DNA from: Diabrotica undecimpunctata
Lineage: Eukaryota > Arthropoda > Insecta > Coleoptera > Chrysomelidae
Assembly: GCF_040954645.1 (NCBI RefSeq)
Contig: NC_092803.1
Coordinates: forward strand, 84,058,417-84,122,416
DNA: 64,000 nt
Direction: 5' to 3'
How positions within the stretch are numbered: position 1 is the stretch's first letter; each line of letters starts with the position of its first letter. The notes beneath the pieces were generated by a model. That model did not search any database. It was given only the letters and a program-made list of their open reading frames with translations, and was not told where the DNA came from. Made by a program: the position numbers and the translations under genes. Shown here in pieces: positions 22,780-33,340 of this stretch.

Positions 22780-22828
<49 letters not shown>
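22780..22828. repeat. (TA)n microsatellite at left edge of unit B
   Basis: About 49 bases. It separates the RT fragment from integrase unit B. Confidence 0.9.
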
Positions 22829-22831
<3 letters not shown>

Positions 22832-22846
22832 TAAAAGAGCATAAGC

Positions 22847-23573
22847 ATAGCTGTAAGTCTTGCATTAATTCTGTTCATGTCACATGTGGATTGTCTGTAG
22901 TAGGAGAGGAAGGTTTTGGTTCCACAGTACTGTGTTTTAGATGCAAAAAGGAAGAAAAATACTATTTCAGAGAAATGAGGCCCATAAAAGTTTAAAACGT
23001 GCAGCTGAAAAAATGGTTGAGAACACAGCAAAAAACTGACACCTCTACTTATTGGCAGTAGTTTCCTGGTAAGTGTACCAATAGTGGATCGTGGACCTTT
23101 GGACACCAAAAATATCAAGGGAAAAATTGTGAATTTTAGAAATGCAGTTTATAGCATAGGCACAAAAACAGGAACTATTAAAAATTGGTTTATGCGACAA
23201 GAATTGCACTCAACGTCAACGGAAAGCTATGATGATGAAATTTTAGATACTCCGATATCTTTACGAGAAGCTGTGACTATATAATCAAAGTTTGGGAGGC
23301 AAGATTTTCAAAAATGTTCGTGAAAACCAGTACAAAAACATTGCCGTACCATGAGATGTGCTTGCTTCAAGAAAAAAGTCCTTTGTGGATCTAAATATCA
23401 TAGCAGTTTAAGTTGTGTCAATAAATGATTTAAATGTAATATGAAAATTATTAATAACCTCATCTGTGAAGTAAATAACATCGTTTTATAAGCAAGACAT
23501 CATAACGCGTTGTTCAGTCAAATGGAAGGCTAGCCGTGCAAGTGCTGACCTGTTAAACGTTATCTTTGTGGTC

Positions 23574-23574
<1 letters not shown>
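22847..23574 (+). pseudogene. Integrase unit B (partial): KRBA2/Ginger-like C-terminal region
   Basis: Matches the inverse of 33340-34068. On the plus strand: a Cys/His segment SCKSCINSVHVTCGL and CFRCKKEEKYYF, then PIVDRGPLDTKNIKGKIVNF, IKNWFMRQEL, SLREAVTI and a Cys-rich end (CACFKKKVLCGSKYHSSLSC). This is the C-terminal layout of KRAB-A domain-containing protein 2-like integrases of insect genomes, related to the Ginger group. Two in-frame stops (TAA about 23282, TGA about 23327) and one frameshift near 22993 break it. The integrase core is missing, truncated at the left side. Confidence 0.65.
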
Positions 23575-23635
<61 letters not shown>

Positions 23636-23710
23636 TATATATATATAATATATATATATATATATAATATATATATATATATATGTATATAATATATATA
23701 TATATATATA
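23575..23710. repeat. (TA)n microsatellite between unit B and element A
   Basis: About 136 bases, slightly interrupted. It borders unit B on one side and the TIR of element A on the other. Confidence 0.9.
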
Positions 23711-23766
23711 CATCCTACTATCATTTTCGCATCGATACATTATGCTTTTCCCATCAATTTAGCATC

Positions 23767-23810
23767 GTCTTGCAAAGTAGCATCTGTATATCGACGCTAC
23801 TTTACAAGAC
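23767..23810. repeat. Subterminal stem-loop of element A
   Basis: Arms gtcttgcaaagtagcatc and gacgctactttacaagac (18 bp, two mismatches) around an 8-base loop. The same hairpin is kept in A' at 53117-53160. Confidence 0.75.
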
Positions 23811-24239
23811 CTCAATAACTGTTTTCCTGTACTTGTTACAAGAATTTTAACCATCTCATTGATTAGAGTTTTGATACCGTGTTGGTATTTTAAAATATCC
23901 GCTTTCTCTTTTTATCCCTTACTGAGTTATATAAGTTTATTCCAGAAAATGTTTGAGTCTAAAATGATGGTACAGTGAAAATATTATATATATTTAGTTC
24001 AGGGTTTTACCGTTTACTCGCTGCCATTATATACATGAAAATGTATATCCCACTTTCATTATCAATCATTTTAGCATCAGAAATTTGGCATCGCTGTTGA
24101 ATATAATATTGCCCACAACGAAATAGTAAATTTAAGAATATATATATATTTTTTTCATCCACAAATCATTTTGGAATCATGTTTGGTTAAAAGGAACGGG
24201 TTATGATATATTGCAACTACCTATTGTATCTTCACTCCA

Positions 24240-24869
24240 ATTCGTCCAGTCGCGACGTACAGCCCCTCAAATGATAGGATTTAACCAATAAAATACAATA
24301 AGACAGAAAAATCAAATATAGCAGCATGTCAAAAAGGCCTTAATTATATATCTTTGTTTCTATAAGTCCAATCGTGACGTACAGTATCTCAAATGACAGG
24401 ATTTAACCAATTGAAAACAATGAAATAAAAAAATGAAATACAGCAACATGTCCAAAGGGCCGTAGTCACGTATCTTCGGTCCTATTAGTCCAATCGTGAC
24501 GTATAGTACCTCTAATGATAGGATTTAACATAAATAATACAATGGGATAGAAAAATCAAATGCAGAACAATGTCAAAAGGGCCTTAGTTGTGTATCTTTA
24601 GTTCTATTAGTCCAATCATGATGTGCAGTACCTCAAATGAAAGGATTTGACAAATAAAATACAATGAGGTATAAAAATTAAATGGAGTAGCATGTCAAAA
24701 TGGCCTTAGTTATGTATCTTTGGTCCTATTAGTCCAATCGTGACGTACGATACCTCAAATGATAGCACTTAACCAATAGAATACAATGACATAGAAATCA
24801 AATACAGCATCACGTCAAAAGGGTCTTAGTTACGTATCTTCGTTTTTAGTGGCCCAATCGTGACGTACA
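24240..24869 (+). repeat. About 120-bp tandem array in element A, left part
   Basis: Units are recognised by CGTGACGTACAGTACCTCAA spaced about 120 bp (near 24252, 24369, 24489, 24610, 24731, 24858). Each also contains a GGATTTAACCAAT box and an AAAAGGGCCTTAGTTA box. The array is interrupted at 24869 by the RTE element. Confidence 0.85.
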
Positions 24870-27800
24870 TCCGTGTGGATGTTGTCTGTCGCCCATCGGA
24901 CGCGTCCCCAGGTGGTGGATAGGGGAACGCCCTAACCAGTCCTAGGACTGGCGGGTAGGTGGGAAATAAAATACCACCCGTGAACCAAAACAGACTGGCA
25001 TGGCAACCCAACAGAGTCCCTGGCCCTCCAGGTTGGGGGTTAGGCTAGAGGCTAACAACCTCTTCCTGTAAAAATCATATGTTACGGAACCTCAAGGACT
25101 ATTAGCCGGACGGAACTTACGACGACGACACTGCAAACGAAAAATGGAATTAAGATTAGGAACATGGAACACCCGAACCCTGTACCGAGCTGGAGCACTC
25201 GCATCTCTACTAGACATAGTGAACATGTACAGAGTAGATGTTTTGGCACTGCAGGAAATGCGATGGACGGGAACAGGCATTCTTGATAAGAGAACCCACT
25301 CCATATATTACAGCTGCAATGAAAACCAACACATAGATGGAGTGGGATTTATAGTAAACCAAAGAACAAAAGGCCTAGTTATTGATTTTAAAGCCTACAG
25401 TCAAAGAATGTGCTATTTACGCTTAAAAGGTAAATTCTTTAATTACAGTTTAATTAATGCACATGCCCCGACCGACGACAAACTAGAAGACATTAAAGAA
25501 CAGTTTTTCGAAGACCTAGAACAAGCCTACAGAAGATGCCCCAAAAATGACATTAAAATAGTGCTAGGTGACATGAATGCAAGAATAGGACGAGAGCATG
25601 TTTTTATGCCGACTATAGGAAGGCATAGCCTACACAACATCAGTAGCGATAATGGATTACGACTGATAAACTTAGCAGCAGCACTGAACATGACCGTCGC
25701 TAGCACCTATTTTGAACACAAGAATATACACAAGGTAACCTGGACCTCCCCTGATTTAAGAACAACTAGTCAGATTGATCACATCTTAATAGATTCAAGA
25801 CACGGAACGGACATAATAAACTGCAGAAGTTATAGAGGCGCAAACATAGACTCAGACCATTGTTTAGTGATCTCAACACTAAGGGCTAGAATTTCAAACT
25901 CCAACAAAGAAAAAGAAATAAATAGAAAGAAATGGAATGTACAGAAGCTGAGAGATGCAACTGTTGCAAAACAGTACTGGGAAAATGTTACCAATAGGTT
26001 AAGGAATCAAAGTCTAGGCGAAGAAGACCAGAGAGATATAGACTCATTCTGGAACAGGATAAGGGAAGATATTGAGTCAGCAGCACAAGATGAAATAGGA
26101 ACAGAAACTTGTACCCGAAAAAATCACTGGTTTGACGATGAATGCAAAGACGCAACACAGAAAAAAAATGAAGCCTATGCAAAAATGCTTACCCGCCGAA
26201 CTAGAACAACTATAGAGAATTACCAGACAAAGAGAAGAGAAGAAAAGAAAATACACAGAATGAAGAAACGAAACCACTTAAAAAAGGAACTTCAATATAT
26301 AGAAAACCTCAACAGAGAGAAAGAATTCAGAACATTCTATAAGAAAGTTAACATCAACAGAAAAGAATTTAAGGCAAACACAAATCAATGTAGAAGTTTA
26401 AATGGCGATCTCTTAACAACAAGAACAGACGTACTAAACCGATGGACGGAATATTTTAACCAGATACTTAATATAGAGGAAGAAGAAAACCCGGAAGACG
26501 AAAGCTGCGAGGTAAGCGGAGCAGACGAGAGGGAGGAGGATCCACCAACGATCCTGGAAGTTAAAGACGCTGTAAACAAACTAGCCAGAAACAAATCACC
26601 CGGAATAGATAATCTCCCAGCGGAATTATATAAAGAAGGTGGCCACGATATCATAATAGCCCTACAGCAGCTTATAAAAGAAATATGGATACAGAAGTCC
26701 CTTCCCAATGATTGGAATATTGGAATACTTTGCACCATACACAAAAAGGGTGATATCTTTGAATGCTCTAACTATCGAGGAATTACGCTCCTAAATGCAG
26801 CGTATAAAATATTCTCCAATATACTATGCCATCGTATGGCACCATATGCAGAGCGAATAATAGGACAATACCAGGCTGGTTTCAGAGGTGGTAAATCAAC
26901 AATTCATCAGATTTCAACCCTAAGACAAATTCTAGAGAAAACACTGGAATACGGTGTAGACACGCACCACATATTTATAGACTACAAGGCAGCCTACGAC
27001 TCTGTAAATAGAAGAGAATTGTTTAGAGCAATGATAGACCTAGGAGTACCAAATCAGTTGGTAAGTTTAACCAAACTAACCCTTGAAAAAGTTGAATGCA
27101 AAGTACGAATCCAGGGGGAACTCTCTGAACCTTTTAAAACAAATAACGGGCTACGTCAGGGAGACCCACTCTCCTGTATACTATTCAATCTAGCTTTGGA
27201 AAAAGTAATACGTACGTCACAAATCACAACTACCGGTTCAATATATAACAAATCTGTGCAAATCTTAGCATATGCTGATGATATCAATATTGTTGGGAGA
27301 ACGGAAAACGCAGCACGCGAGGCGTACGTAGCATTAAAGGAAGCGGCTACAAAAATGGGTTTAATAATAAACACCAACAAAACAAAATACATGAAAATAG
27401 GTACGCAATCACAAACACTACGGCCACTTGTTATAGAAAATGACGTCATCGAAGCAGTTAACGAATTTGTATACCTGGGAACGCTCGTCAATACTGAAAA
27501 TGACACTACCGCAGAGATAAACCGCAGAATTTGCACGGCTAATAGATGCTATTTTGGGCTTAATCTCCTTTTTAAATCTACAGTTATATCAAGAAATACA
27601 AAAGTAAAACTCTACAAAACAATAATACGCCCAGTCCTAACATATGGTTCAGAAACCTGGACTTTAACAAAAAGTAATGAAAACATGTTAGGATGTTTCG
27701 AAAGAAAAATACTAAGGCGCATCTATGGAGCGGTAAATGAAAATGGTGTCTGGAGAAGACGATACAACTTCGAACTCTATAGGATATACCAGGAACCAGA

Positions 27801-28075
27801 TATCGTAAAACACATAAAGATAGGACGTCTAAGGTGGGTAGGCCATGTTATGCGGATGGAGCAAACCGACCCAGCTAGAAAAACGCTCCTTGATAGACCT
27901 ATTGGTCAAAGAAGAAGAGGAAGACCCAGAACAAGATTCCTAGATAACATCGATGAAGACATGAGAAATATGGAAATACGTGCTTGGCGGAGGAAGGCGA
28001 TGGATAGGGACGACTGGAGAAAAATTCTTGGGGAGGCTAGGACCCACACAGGGTTGTAAAGCCAAAATGATGATG
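24870..28075 (+). mobile_element. Full-length RTE-type non-LTR retrotransposon, probably recent
   Basis: Bounded by a duplication of at least 12 bp (atcgtgacgtaca at 24857-24869 and 28076-28088), verified against neighbouring array units. It has a GC-richer 5' region of about 270 bp, one intact ORF of 971 codons, and a 16-base 3' end finishing in ATGATGATG-type repeats. This is the RTE layout: single ORF and very short UTR. The intact ORF, clean duplication and absence from A' all point to a young insertion. Confidence 0.9.
25144..28059 (+). CDS. RTE-type ORF (endonuclease-reverse transcriptase), intact
   Basis: 971 codons from an ATG. The apurinic-type endonuclease has LRLGTWNTRTL (residue 3), LALQEMRWTG (about 35-44), LGDMNARIG (about 139-147) and DSDHCLV (about 235). 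The RT has KSPGIDNLPAELYK (about 485), IDYKAAYDSVNR (about 612), NGLRQGDPLSCILFNLALE (about 660) and YADDINIV (about 709). A C-terminal region with RLRWVGHVMRM and GRRRGRPRTRF (about 895-935) is typical of this group. All catalytic boxes appear intact. The same family is often mislabelled craniofacial development protein 2-like in insect annotations. Confidence 0.9.
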   Translation: MELRLGTWNTRTLYRAGALASLLDIVNMYRVDVLALQEMRWTGTGILDKRTHSIYYSCNENQHIDGVGFIVNQRTKGLVIDFKAYSQRMCYLRLKGKFFNYSLINAHAPTDDKLEDIKEQFFEDLEQAYRRCPKNDIKIVLGDMNARIGREHVFMPTIGRHSLHNISSDNGLRLINLAAALNMTVASTYFEHKNIHKVTWTSPDLRTTSQIDHILIDSRHGTDIINCRSYRGANIDSDHCLVISTLRARISNSNKEKEINRKKWNVQKLRDATVAKQYWENVTNRLRNQSLGEEDQRDIDSFWNRIREDIESAAQDEIGTETCTRKNHWFDDECKDATQKKNEAYAKMLTRRTRTTIENYQTKRREEKKIHRMKKRNHLKKELQYIENLNREKEFRTFYKKVNINRKEFKANTNQCRSLNGDLLTTRTDVLNRWTEYFNQILNIEEEENPEDESCEVSGADEREEDPPTILEVKDAVNKLARNKSPGIDNLPAELYKEGGHDIIIALQQLIKEIWIQKSLPNDWNIGILCTIHKKGDIFECSNYRGITLLNAAYKIFSNILCHRMAPYAERIIGQYQAGFRGGKSTIHQISTLRQILEKTLEYGVDTHHIFIDYKAAYDSVNRRELFRAMIDLGVPNQLVSLTKLTLEKVECKVRIQGELSEPFKTNNGLRQGDPLSCILFNLALEKVIRTSQITTTGSIYNKSVQILAYADDINIVGRTENAAREAYVALKEAATKMGLIINTNKTKYMKIGTQSQTLRPLVIENDVIEAVNEFVYLGTLVNTENDTTAEINRRICTANRCYFGLNLLFKSTVISRNTKVKLYKTIIRPVLTYGSETWTLTKSNENMLGCFERKILRRIYGAVNENGVWRRRYNFELYRIYQEPDIVKHIKIGRLRWVGHVMRMEQTDPARKTLLDRPIGQRRRGRPRTRFLDNIDEDMRNMEIRAWRRKAMDRDDWRKILGEARTHTGL

Positions 28076-28560
28076 ATCGTGACGTACAGTACCTCAAATG
28101 ATAGGATTTAACCAATCGATTACAATAACATAGAAAAATAAAATACATCAGCTTGTCAAAAGGGCCTTAGTTATGTATCTGCGGTCCTATTAGTCCAATC
28201 GTGACGTTTCGTACCTCAAATGATAGAATTTAACTAATAGAATACAATGAGATATAAAAATTAAATAGAGTAGCCTGGCAAAAGGGCCTTAGTTATGTAT
28301 CTTTGATCCTATTAGTCCAATCGTGACGTACAGTACCTCAAATGGTACAATTTAACCAATAGAATACTACGACGTAGAAATCAAATACATTAACACCAAA
28401 AGGACCTTAGGTATATATCTTTGCTCTTATATATGTTATGTCAAAAGAGCCTTAGTTGCGTATCTCCGGTCCTATAGGTCTAATCATGACATATGGAGCC
28501 TAAAATGATAGGATTTAACGGAGATAAGACGATGGTGGAGAAAAATTAAACATGGCGGCA
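28076..28560 (+). repeat. About 120-bp tandem array in element A, right part
   Basis: The array resumes at the right RTE junction, with units near 28078, 28199, 28320 and a decayed one at 28483. A' has the inverted array at 51640-52720, without the RTE. Confidence 0.85.
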
Positions 28561-28599
28561 TGTAATAACACCTTAAACTGGCAGCAATAAAACGAATTA

Positions 28600-29125
28600 A
28601 CGCACAGAAGTGTGTGACATATTACGTGACAGGATTATTAGCGAATACCATACGATTACGTCATGCATATCTTTGCATACGTCCACTTTTAGTTAACTAC
28701 TTAGTATGTATTCAGTACTTTGCTTTACGGTTGTTGAGGCATGGGCTCTTAAACAGAAGAATGTTAAAAATCTTGAAAGCTTTGAGATGTGGTGCTACCG
28801 CCGTATACTAAAAATAAGTTGGGTGGATAAAATTACAAATGAAGAGGTAATACGCAGATATAAATAACGATCCAAAAGTTATACTGAATATAAAAAAGAG
28901 AAAACTTGAATAGTTTGGCCACCTGATGAGAGGACAAAAGTACACATTCCTACAAAATATAATGCAAGGAAAAATCCAAGGACGCAGAAATCCAGGCCGT
29001 ATAAGAATGTCCTGGATGAGAAATTTAAGAGAGTGGTTTGGCTGTACCACTAACGAATTATTCAAAACAGCAGTAAATAAAATTAGAATCGCCCTAATGA
29101 TATCCAATCTCCGATAGGAGAGACA
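28600..29125 (+). pseudogene. Non-LTR ORF2 C-terminal fragment inside element A
   Basis: Plus-strand frames give LESFEMWCYRRI-like, FGHLMRGQKYTFLQNIMQGKI, GRRNPGRIRMSW, LREWFGCTTNELF and ISNLR, then a stop and an AAGAAGAAG tail. It is the same family as 55229-56100 and is also present inverted in A' (51132-51560), so it entered A before A duplicated. Confidence 0.7.
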
Positions 29126-29339
29126 CTTAAAGAAGAAGATATGATAAACTCGAAAAATCTCCAACGTTCACTGTTAGACATATGCCTCCCGTTTAGTGCA
29201 CACATTTACTGCTCCTTGACGCTGTGATGAGAATGAGATAGGATTTAACAAATAGAATGACAAAAAACTAAACAAGACAGTGTGTCAAACGTGGAATGCG
29301 TCGCAGAACGTGAAATATTAGCGTAAAATATCCATCTAA

Positions 29340-29470
29340 TTTTTTTCCTCAGTTGAATAATTCCTGCTAGTATTTGGTCTAAGCTTACTTCTTTTCCCCA
29401 TTCAAGCTGTTTCATAGCTAATTCTACTTCCTCTTTATAGTGCTCTGTTCATCTGTTTTGGTAAAACCTA
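29340..29470 (-). pseudogene. Short non-LTR RT fragment
   Basis: The minus strand reads EEVELAMKQLEWGKEVSLDQ-like sequence, resembling the segment before the first conserved RT block. A copy sits at about 50430-50530 in A'. Low information. Confidence 0.4.
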
Positions 29471-29569
29471 AAACAGTTGTTTCAGATATCTTTATCGCGT
29501 TTCCTTTTTTTATCGATGAATATGCTGTCGTTTTCATCTTCTACTATTTCATATGGAGCTACACGATTA

Positions 29570-29900
29570 ACAATTCCAAATCAAGAAAACACAAATAACA
29601 CTCAGAATTATATTATACAACTAATAGTCGAAAAATGAAGAGCAAGAGATAGATAATCAGACAATTAAGATCAGCGCTACATGATGCACGCAATTCCACA
29701 TTTGAACACTACATTAGTACATTGTCTTAAGAAAATCATTCACTATGGATAGCAACAAAAACACTTAAAGAGACCTGAACAATACAACCCACCAAATAAG
29801 AAAGATGACGTTAGTTGAGGAAGATCAGACCAGGAAAAAATGTCAACATTTTCAGAATACCAGATAATAATAATCAAGCAATAGAACACTGAAAACTTTT
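29570..29900 (+). pseudogene. Jockey-type ORF2 fragment
   Basis: Plus-strand pieces LIVEKRRARDR, FEHYISTLS, SLWIATKTLKRPEQYNPP, GRSDQEK and FSEYQ match the linker between endonuclease and RT of Jockey-clade elements. Frameshifted. Also present in A' at about 49900-50270. Confidence 0.55.
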
Positions 29901-30479
29901 GTTTTTAACTGTACACCCGTGAATGACTTATTATTTTTTAAATAACACTTAATATTGCACTTTTTTATTGTATTTTTTCATCTTTCAAGATAATTCTTAT
30001 AGGAATATATTTATTTATAACATACGGTCTTATGGTCTTATTACGGCTTTAAGATTATACGACCTAAATGTATCTTGTACCGCACTGCTAATTGAGAATT
30101 ATGTTTGTAATGCGATAAGAGGTCCGGATATACGAGACACCAGTGACTCATGCCTCACTGATAAAAATCCAACAGGAATCTGCATTTCTATAAAAAAAAT
30201 AGATTAATTTTTTTGTGTATTAATTTAGTTTAGTTTAGTCGAACAAGAGTTGCAGTAACAGATTTTTCTAAATATAGAATGTAAACCATATTTCCAATGC
30301 TTTGTGAAAGAGAACCAGTTTATAATATTCCGGACGACGTAATAACACCTTATTTTAGAATATTGGTCGTTGAATTGAAATCATTGTTCAAGAAACGAAT
30401 TATTCATGTGCAGATGTTTTACTATAAAAACATGTAAAACCAAAATCTCGATTAAAAAAGTTGCAACCAGCTACTCACG

Positions 30480-31041
30480 ATGAAACTTAACCCCATAATT
30501 GATTTTACAAGTGATAAAATGGGTCGACAAAAGACCAGCTTTAATCCTTACAACATTTAAACCTAATAGTTGTATCTTGGTTTAATCAAATGTAAAGAAA
30601 AATTATACACAAGTACTAAAACCACAAACTATTCTCGATTATAACTTGGTGAAAAAGAGTGTTGATTTTAGTGATCAAGTGGCTTCTTACCAAAGCCCAA
30701 TACGCAAAATTCAGAAGTGGTACCGGAAAGTGGCAGTGGAATTAATATTTAATGCCGCATTTAATACCGTAGTAGTCAATGCTAAGTTGCTAAATAATAG
30801 AAAACGTAAAAAAAGCGACAACCTATCCTTATGTTCAGACTGGAGTTCGCGAAAGCATTTGCAATTAAAGAAATGTTGTAACCCTAGTTACACCCAAAGA
30901 TACCAACTCAGGCAAAGCGATGTAGATAATACAAAGAGAAGAAAGTGTACAAGATGTAACAAACTTTTAAGAAGAAGCATGACTAGTAGAAAGTTAAAAC
31001 ATACTGTGAAGAATGTGATGGCAATACTGCAATATGTCTAG
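30480..31041 (+). pseudogene. piggyBac-type transposase, C-terminal part
   Basis: WVDKRPALILTTF leads, through frameshifts, to the open frame 30646-31041 with VDFSDQVASYQSPIRKIQKWYRK-type sequence, the most conserved C-terminal block of piggyBac transposases. It ends in a Cys-rich CTRCNKLLRRS segment like the C-terminal zinc-binding domain. The catalytic Asp region upstream is not recognisable. The inverse copy is at 48744-49250. Confidence 0.7.
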
Positions 31042-31218
31042 TGTGCTTCATTGAAGCACATTAAAAAATAATTTTTCTTATACAGGAACTATTATTGAGT
31101 AAAAACGTATTGTGCCTCAAGTGGCCTATAGTATTGGAAGTCGTAAGTTGATAGTTTCTAGTAGAACGTTTTTATTGTTAATTACCTCCGTAAAAGTGAG
31201 TTATAGTATTTATAAAAA

Positions 31219-31590
31219 GATGGATGTAAATAATATGCCTTCGACATCTAAAAAAGCTAGATGTGAACATAAACGTAGATTGACCACTGCTGAATTACAA
31301 TCATTGTTAGAAGCATCTGTCGAGGACGATGTAGATTAAATGAATGATGGAAGTGACTCTGATTGACTCTGACGAAATATTTGCACAAAGTCGTTCAGAA
31401 AAATCGAGGATTGCGTTTTGGAAAGAGACAACACAAACAGAATTTAAGACTTTTCTCGGACTTATGTTCCATATGGGGACAATTAAGATGAACCGTCTGA
31501 ATGAGTACTGGAAAAGTATGGGTAACTTCTATAATAGTGTTGACTTGACTAGATAATTGCTCATAGCCCATATTAAGAAATAAGCGAATA
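31219..31590 (+). pseudogene. piggyBac-type transposase, N-terminal part
   Basis: MDVNNMPSTSKKARCEHKRR begins an N-terminus. After a stop and a shift near 31339, FWKETTQTEFKTFLGLMFHM and KMNRLNEYWKS match the start of the piggyBac DDE domain. It lies downstream of a C-terminal part in the same orientation, so this is either a second copy or a permuted arrangement. The inverse copy is at 48230-48600. Confidence 0.65.
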
Positions 31591-31699
31591 GACAATCCTC
31601 ACTTGTCAAAGAAACTGAAAAAACGTGAAGTGGTCTAAAAACTAAAAAGTCCCCTATTCAAACTGTTTTTAATAAAAAATTTAATAATATGTTTAAGTT

Positions 31700-33017
31700 T
31701 TTTTAATATACCCTAAAACTGAAAGCGCAAAGAATCGATTGCAAGTTACAAAATACTTGTAGAGTCATACTGTTTGGACAAGTACGGTTGTTTAAATAAT
31801 CGGTTTCTGTCATAAACAAATTGAATAAATTGTAAAATATTTTTTGATCTGCTTGATATTTAGCACACTTTAATAACTGATCAATTGCCATAATTTCAAG
31901 TAGCTATATTACCTGTCGTTAGGCAAAAAACAAAGTTATTAACATTTATAAATTACTACAAACATAATATCTTAAAGTTTACGGTTTTTTGAAATTATAT
32001 CAATTATTTATGTATTTAAATTTGGTATTTCTCTACATAAAAAACTTTTTATGGTCTACAACTTTTATTTGAATTATTTTTCTTTAGAATGTATACAAAA
32101 CGTTTTATAAGCAAAAAATTTTTTTTTGCCTTTTAAGATTGTTTAAAAAAACAAAGCAAAATCAAGTGTACGTCTTTACGAATTTTTCGTCAGCTACCCC
32201 TCATACTATTTAGAATTTAAATTTCTGTATAAGATTTTTTCAAACTATTTAGCGAGGTATCCGATATTATTTTTTTATGTGATTAAGCCACAATTATTGG
32301 TCGTTATTGAGATGAAAATTACATTTTTAATTAACTAATATTTAACGTTTTGATTTCCACTATTATTTTACAATAACTTTGTTTATTGTACAAATTATGT
32401 AAACATGTGTATACACATTTTGTACAAAAAAACGTTTTTTGAGAACGATTTCAGGAATGGAAATCAAAATTTCAAACATTAACAGGATCACAACCAATAA
32501 TTAAGGCCTTAATCCCATAAAACCATAATATTTATCTCAAACTATTCATCGATAGCTTCGACTAAACAGGTTGTAAATTGAAATTTATGTAAAATATTCC
32601 CCTACACGATTCTCTGGGCAAAAATATCTAGGTTGAATAAATATAACATCTAAACGAAGAAAAAACCCGTTGAGACTGCAACTCGTGAGCAGGTAGTTTC
32701 AATGTCGTTCTTTGAACTTGAACCCAAAGCGATCGATATTTAGGTATCTAAAATATTATTTTAAGGATTAATACCGGCAACATCTATTGGCTCTAAAATG
32801 ATGCCAAATACAGTGATTTTACCGCTAGATGTTAAAACGTAGGTATGACGTAAAAAATTAAATATATAAAAAAAATCGGAATATTGAAAAACCGACAACA
32901 GTGCCAAGCCTACAAAGGTGCACTAAACGAACATACACAATTTATAAATAGAAAATGATAGCAATTCTTGGTGATGCTAAATAACTGCAACGTGAAAAGG
33001 GTTTAAAAGGATAGCAG

Positions 33018-33021
<4 letters not shown>
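31700..33021. other. Right end of element A
   Basis: Shared with A' (46749-47925, inverted). It contains a short minus-strand frame at 31703-31891 of unknown meaning, kept partly in A'; a segment near 32390-32530 resembling the 185-bp insert at 60617-60801 (TTTGAGAACGATTTC); and subterminal GATGCTAAA / AAAATGATGCC motifs. Confidence 0.5.

Positions 33022-33102
<81 letters not shown>
33022..33102. repeat. (TA)n microsatellite at right end of element A
   Basis: About 80 bases, starting directly after the element A TIR. Confidence 0.9.
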
Positions 33103-33104
<2 letters not shown>

Positions 33105-33260
33105 AAAAAGTAATGGCATGTCTCGCAAAACAGAAAACCAAAAATGGTATATCGATGGAAGGCAACCGTATATACGTATTTCTGACTATTGGTCGTCTTC
33201 AGTACGGTGCAGCCAAGTTAGAAAAGGAGCATATTAACTTGGGAAAGGATCACTACAGGA

Positions 33261-33262
<2 letters not shown>
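33103..33262. other. 160-bp segment between two (TA)n arrays
   Basis: No recognised domain or TIR. It may be a remnant of an element otherwise replaced by (TA)n. Confidence 0.4.

Positions 33263-33339
<77 letters not shown>
33263..33339. repeat. (TA)n microsatellite at edge of unit B'
   Basis: About 77 bases, directly before the TIR of unit B'. Confidence 0.9.

Positions 33340-33340
<1 letters not shown>

Larger units (their letters stand above)
23711..33021 (+). mobile_element. Large TIR element A (unclassified), carrying an RTE insertion
   Basis: It begins CATCCTACTATCATTTT and ends with the inverse of CATCCTGCTATCCTTTT, and both ends abut (TA)n arrays. Without the 3.2-kb RTE insertion it is about 6.1 kb. 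An inverted copy, A' (46749-53216), shares both ends and all internal parts. It contains subterminal ATCATTTTAGCATC-type motifs, a conserved stem-loop (23767-23810), an approximately 120-bp tandem array, non-LTR fragments and piggyBac fragments. No transposase of its own is recognised. The superfamily is unknown to me; the TIRs and TA-rich target suggest a DNA transposon mobilised by another element. Confidence 0.7.

Noticed and set aside
24240..28560. Regular 120-bp repeats as a CRISPR array
   Set aside because: The whole unit repeats without variable spacers, in a eukaryotic transposon; it is a minisatellite.
31703..31891. 62-residue minus-strand frame in element A, partly kept in A'
   Set aside because: Open and shared, but short, without a recognised domain, and broken in A'; not enough to call a gene.
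33019..33237. Long open frames of alternating Tyr-Ile (also at 23486, 35458, 36669, 46585, 63301)
   Set aside because: They are translations of (TA)n microsatellites, not genes.
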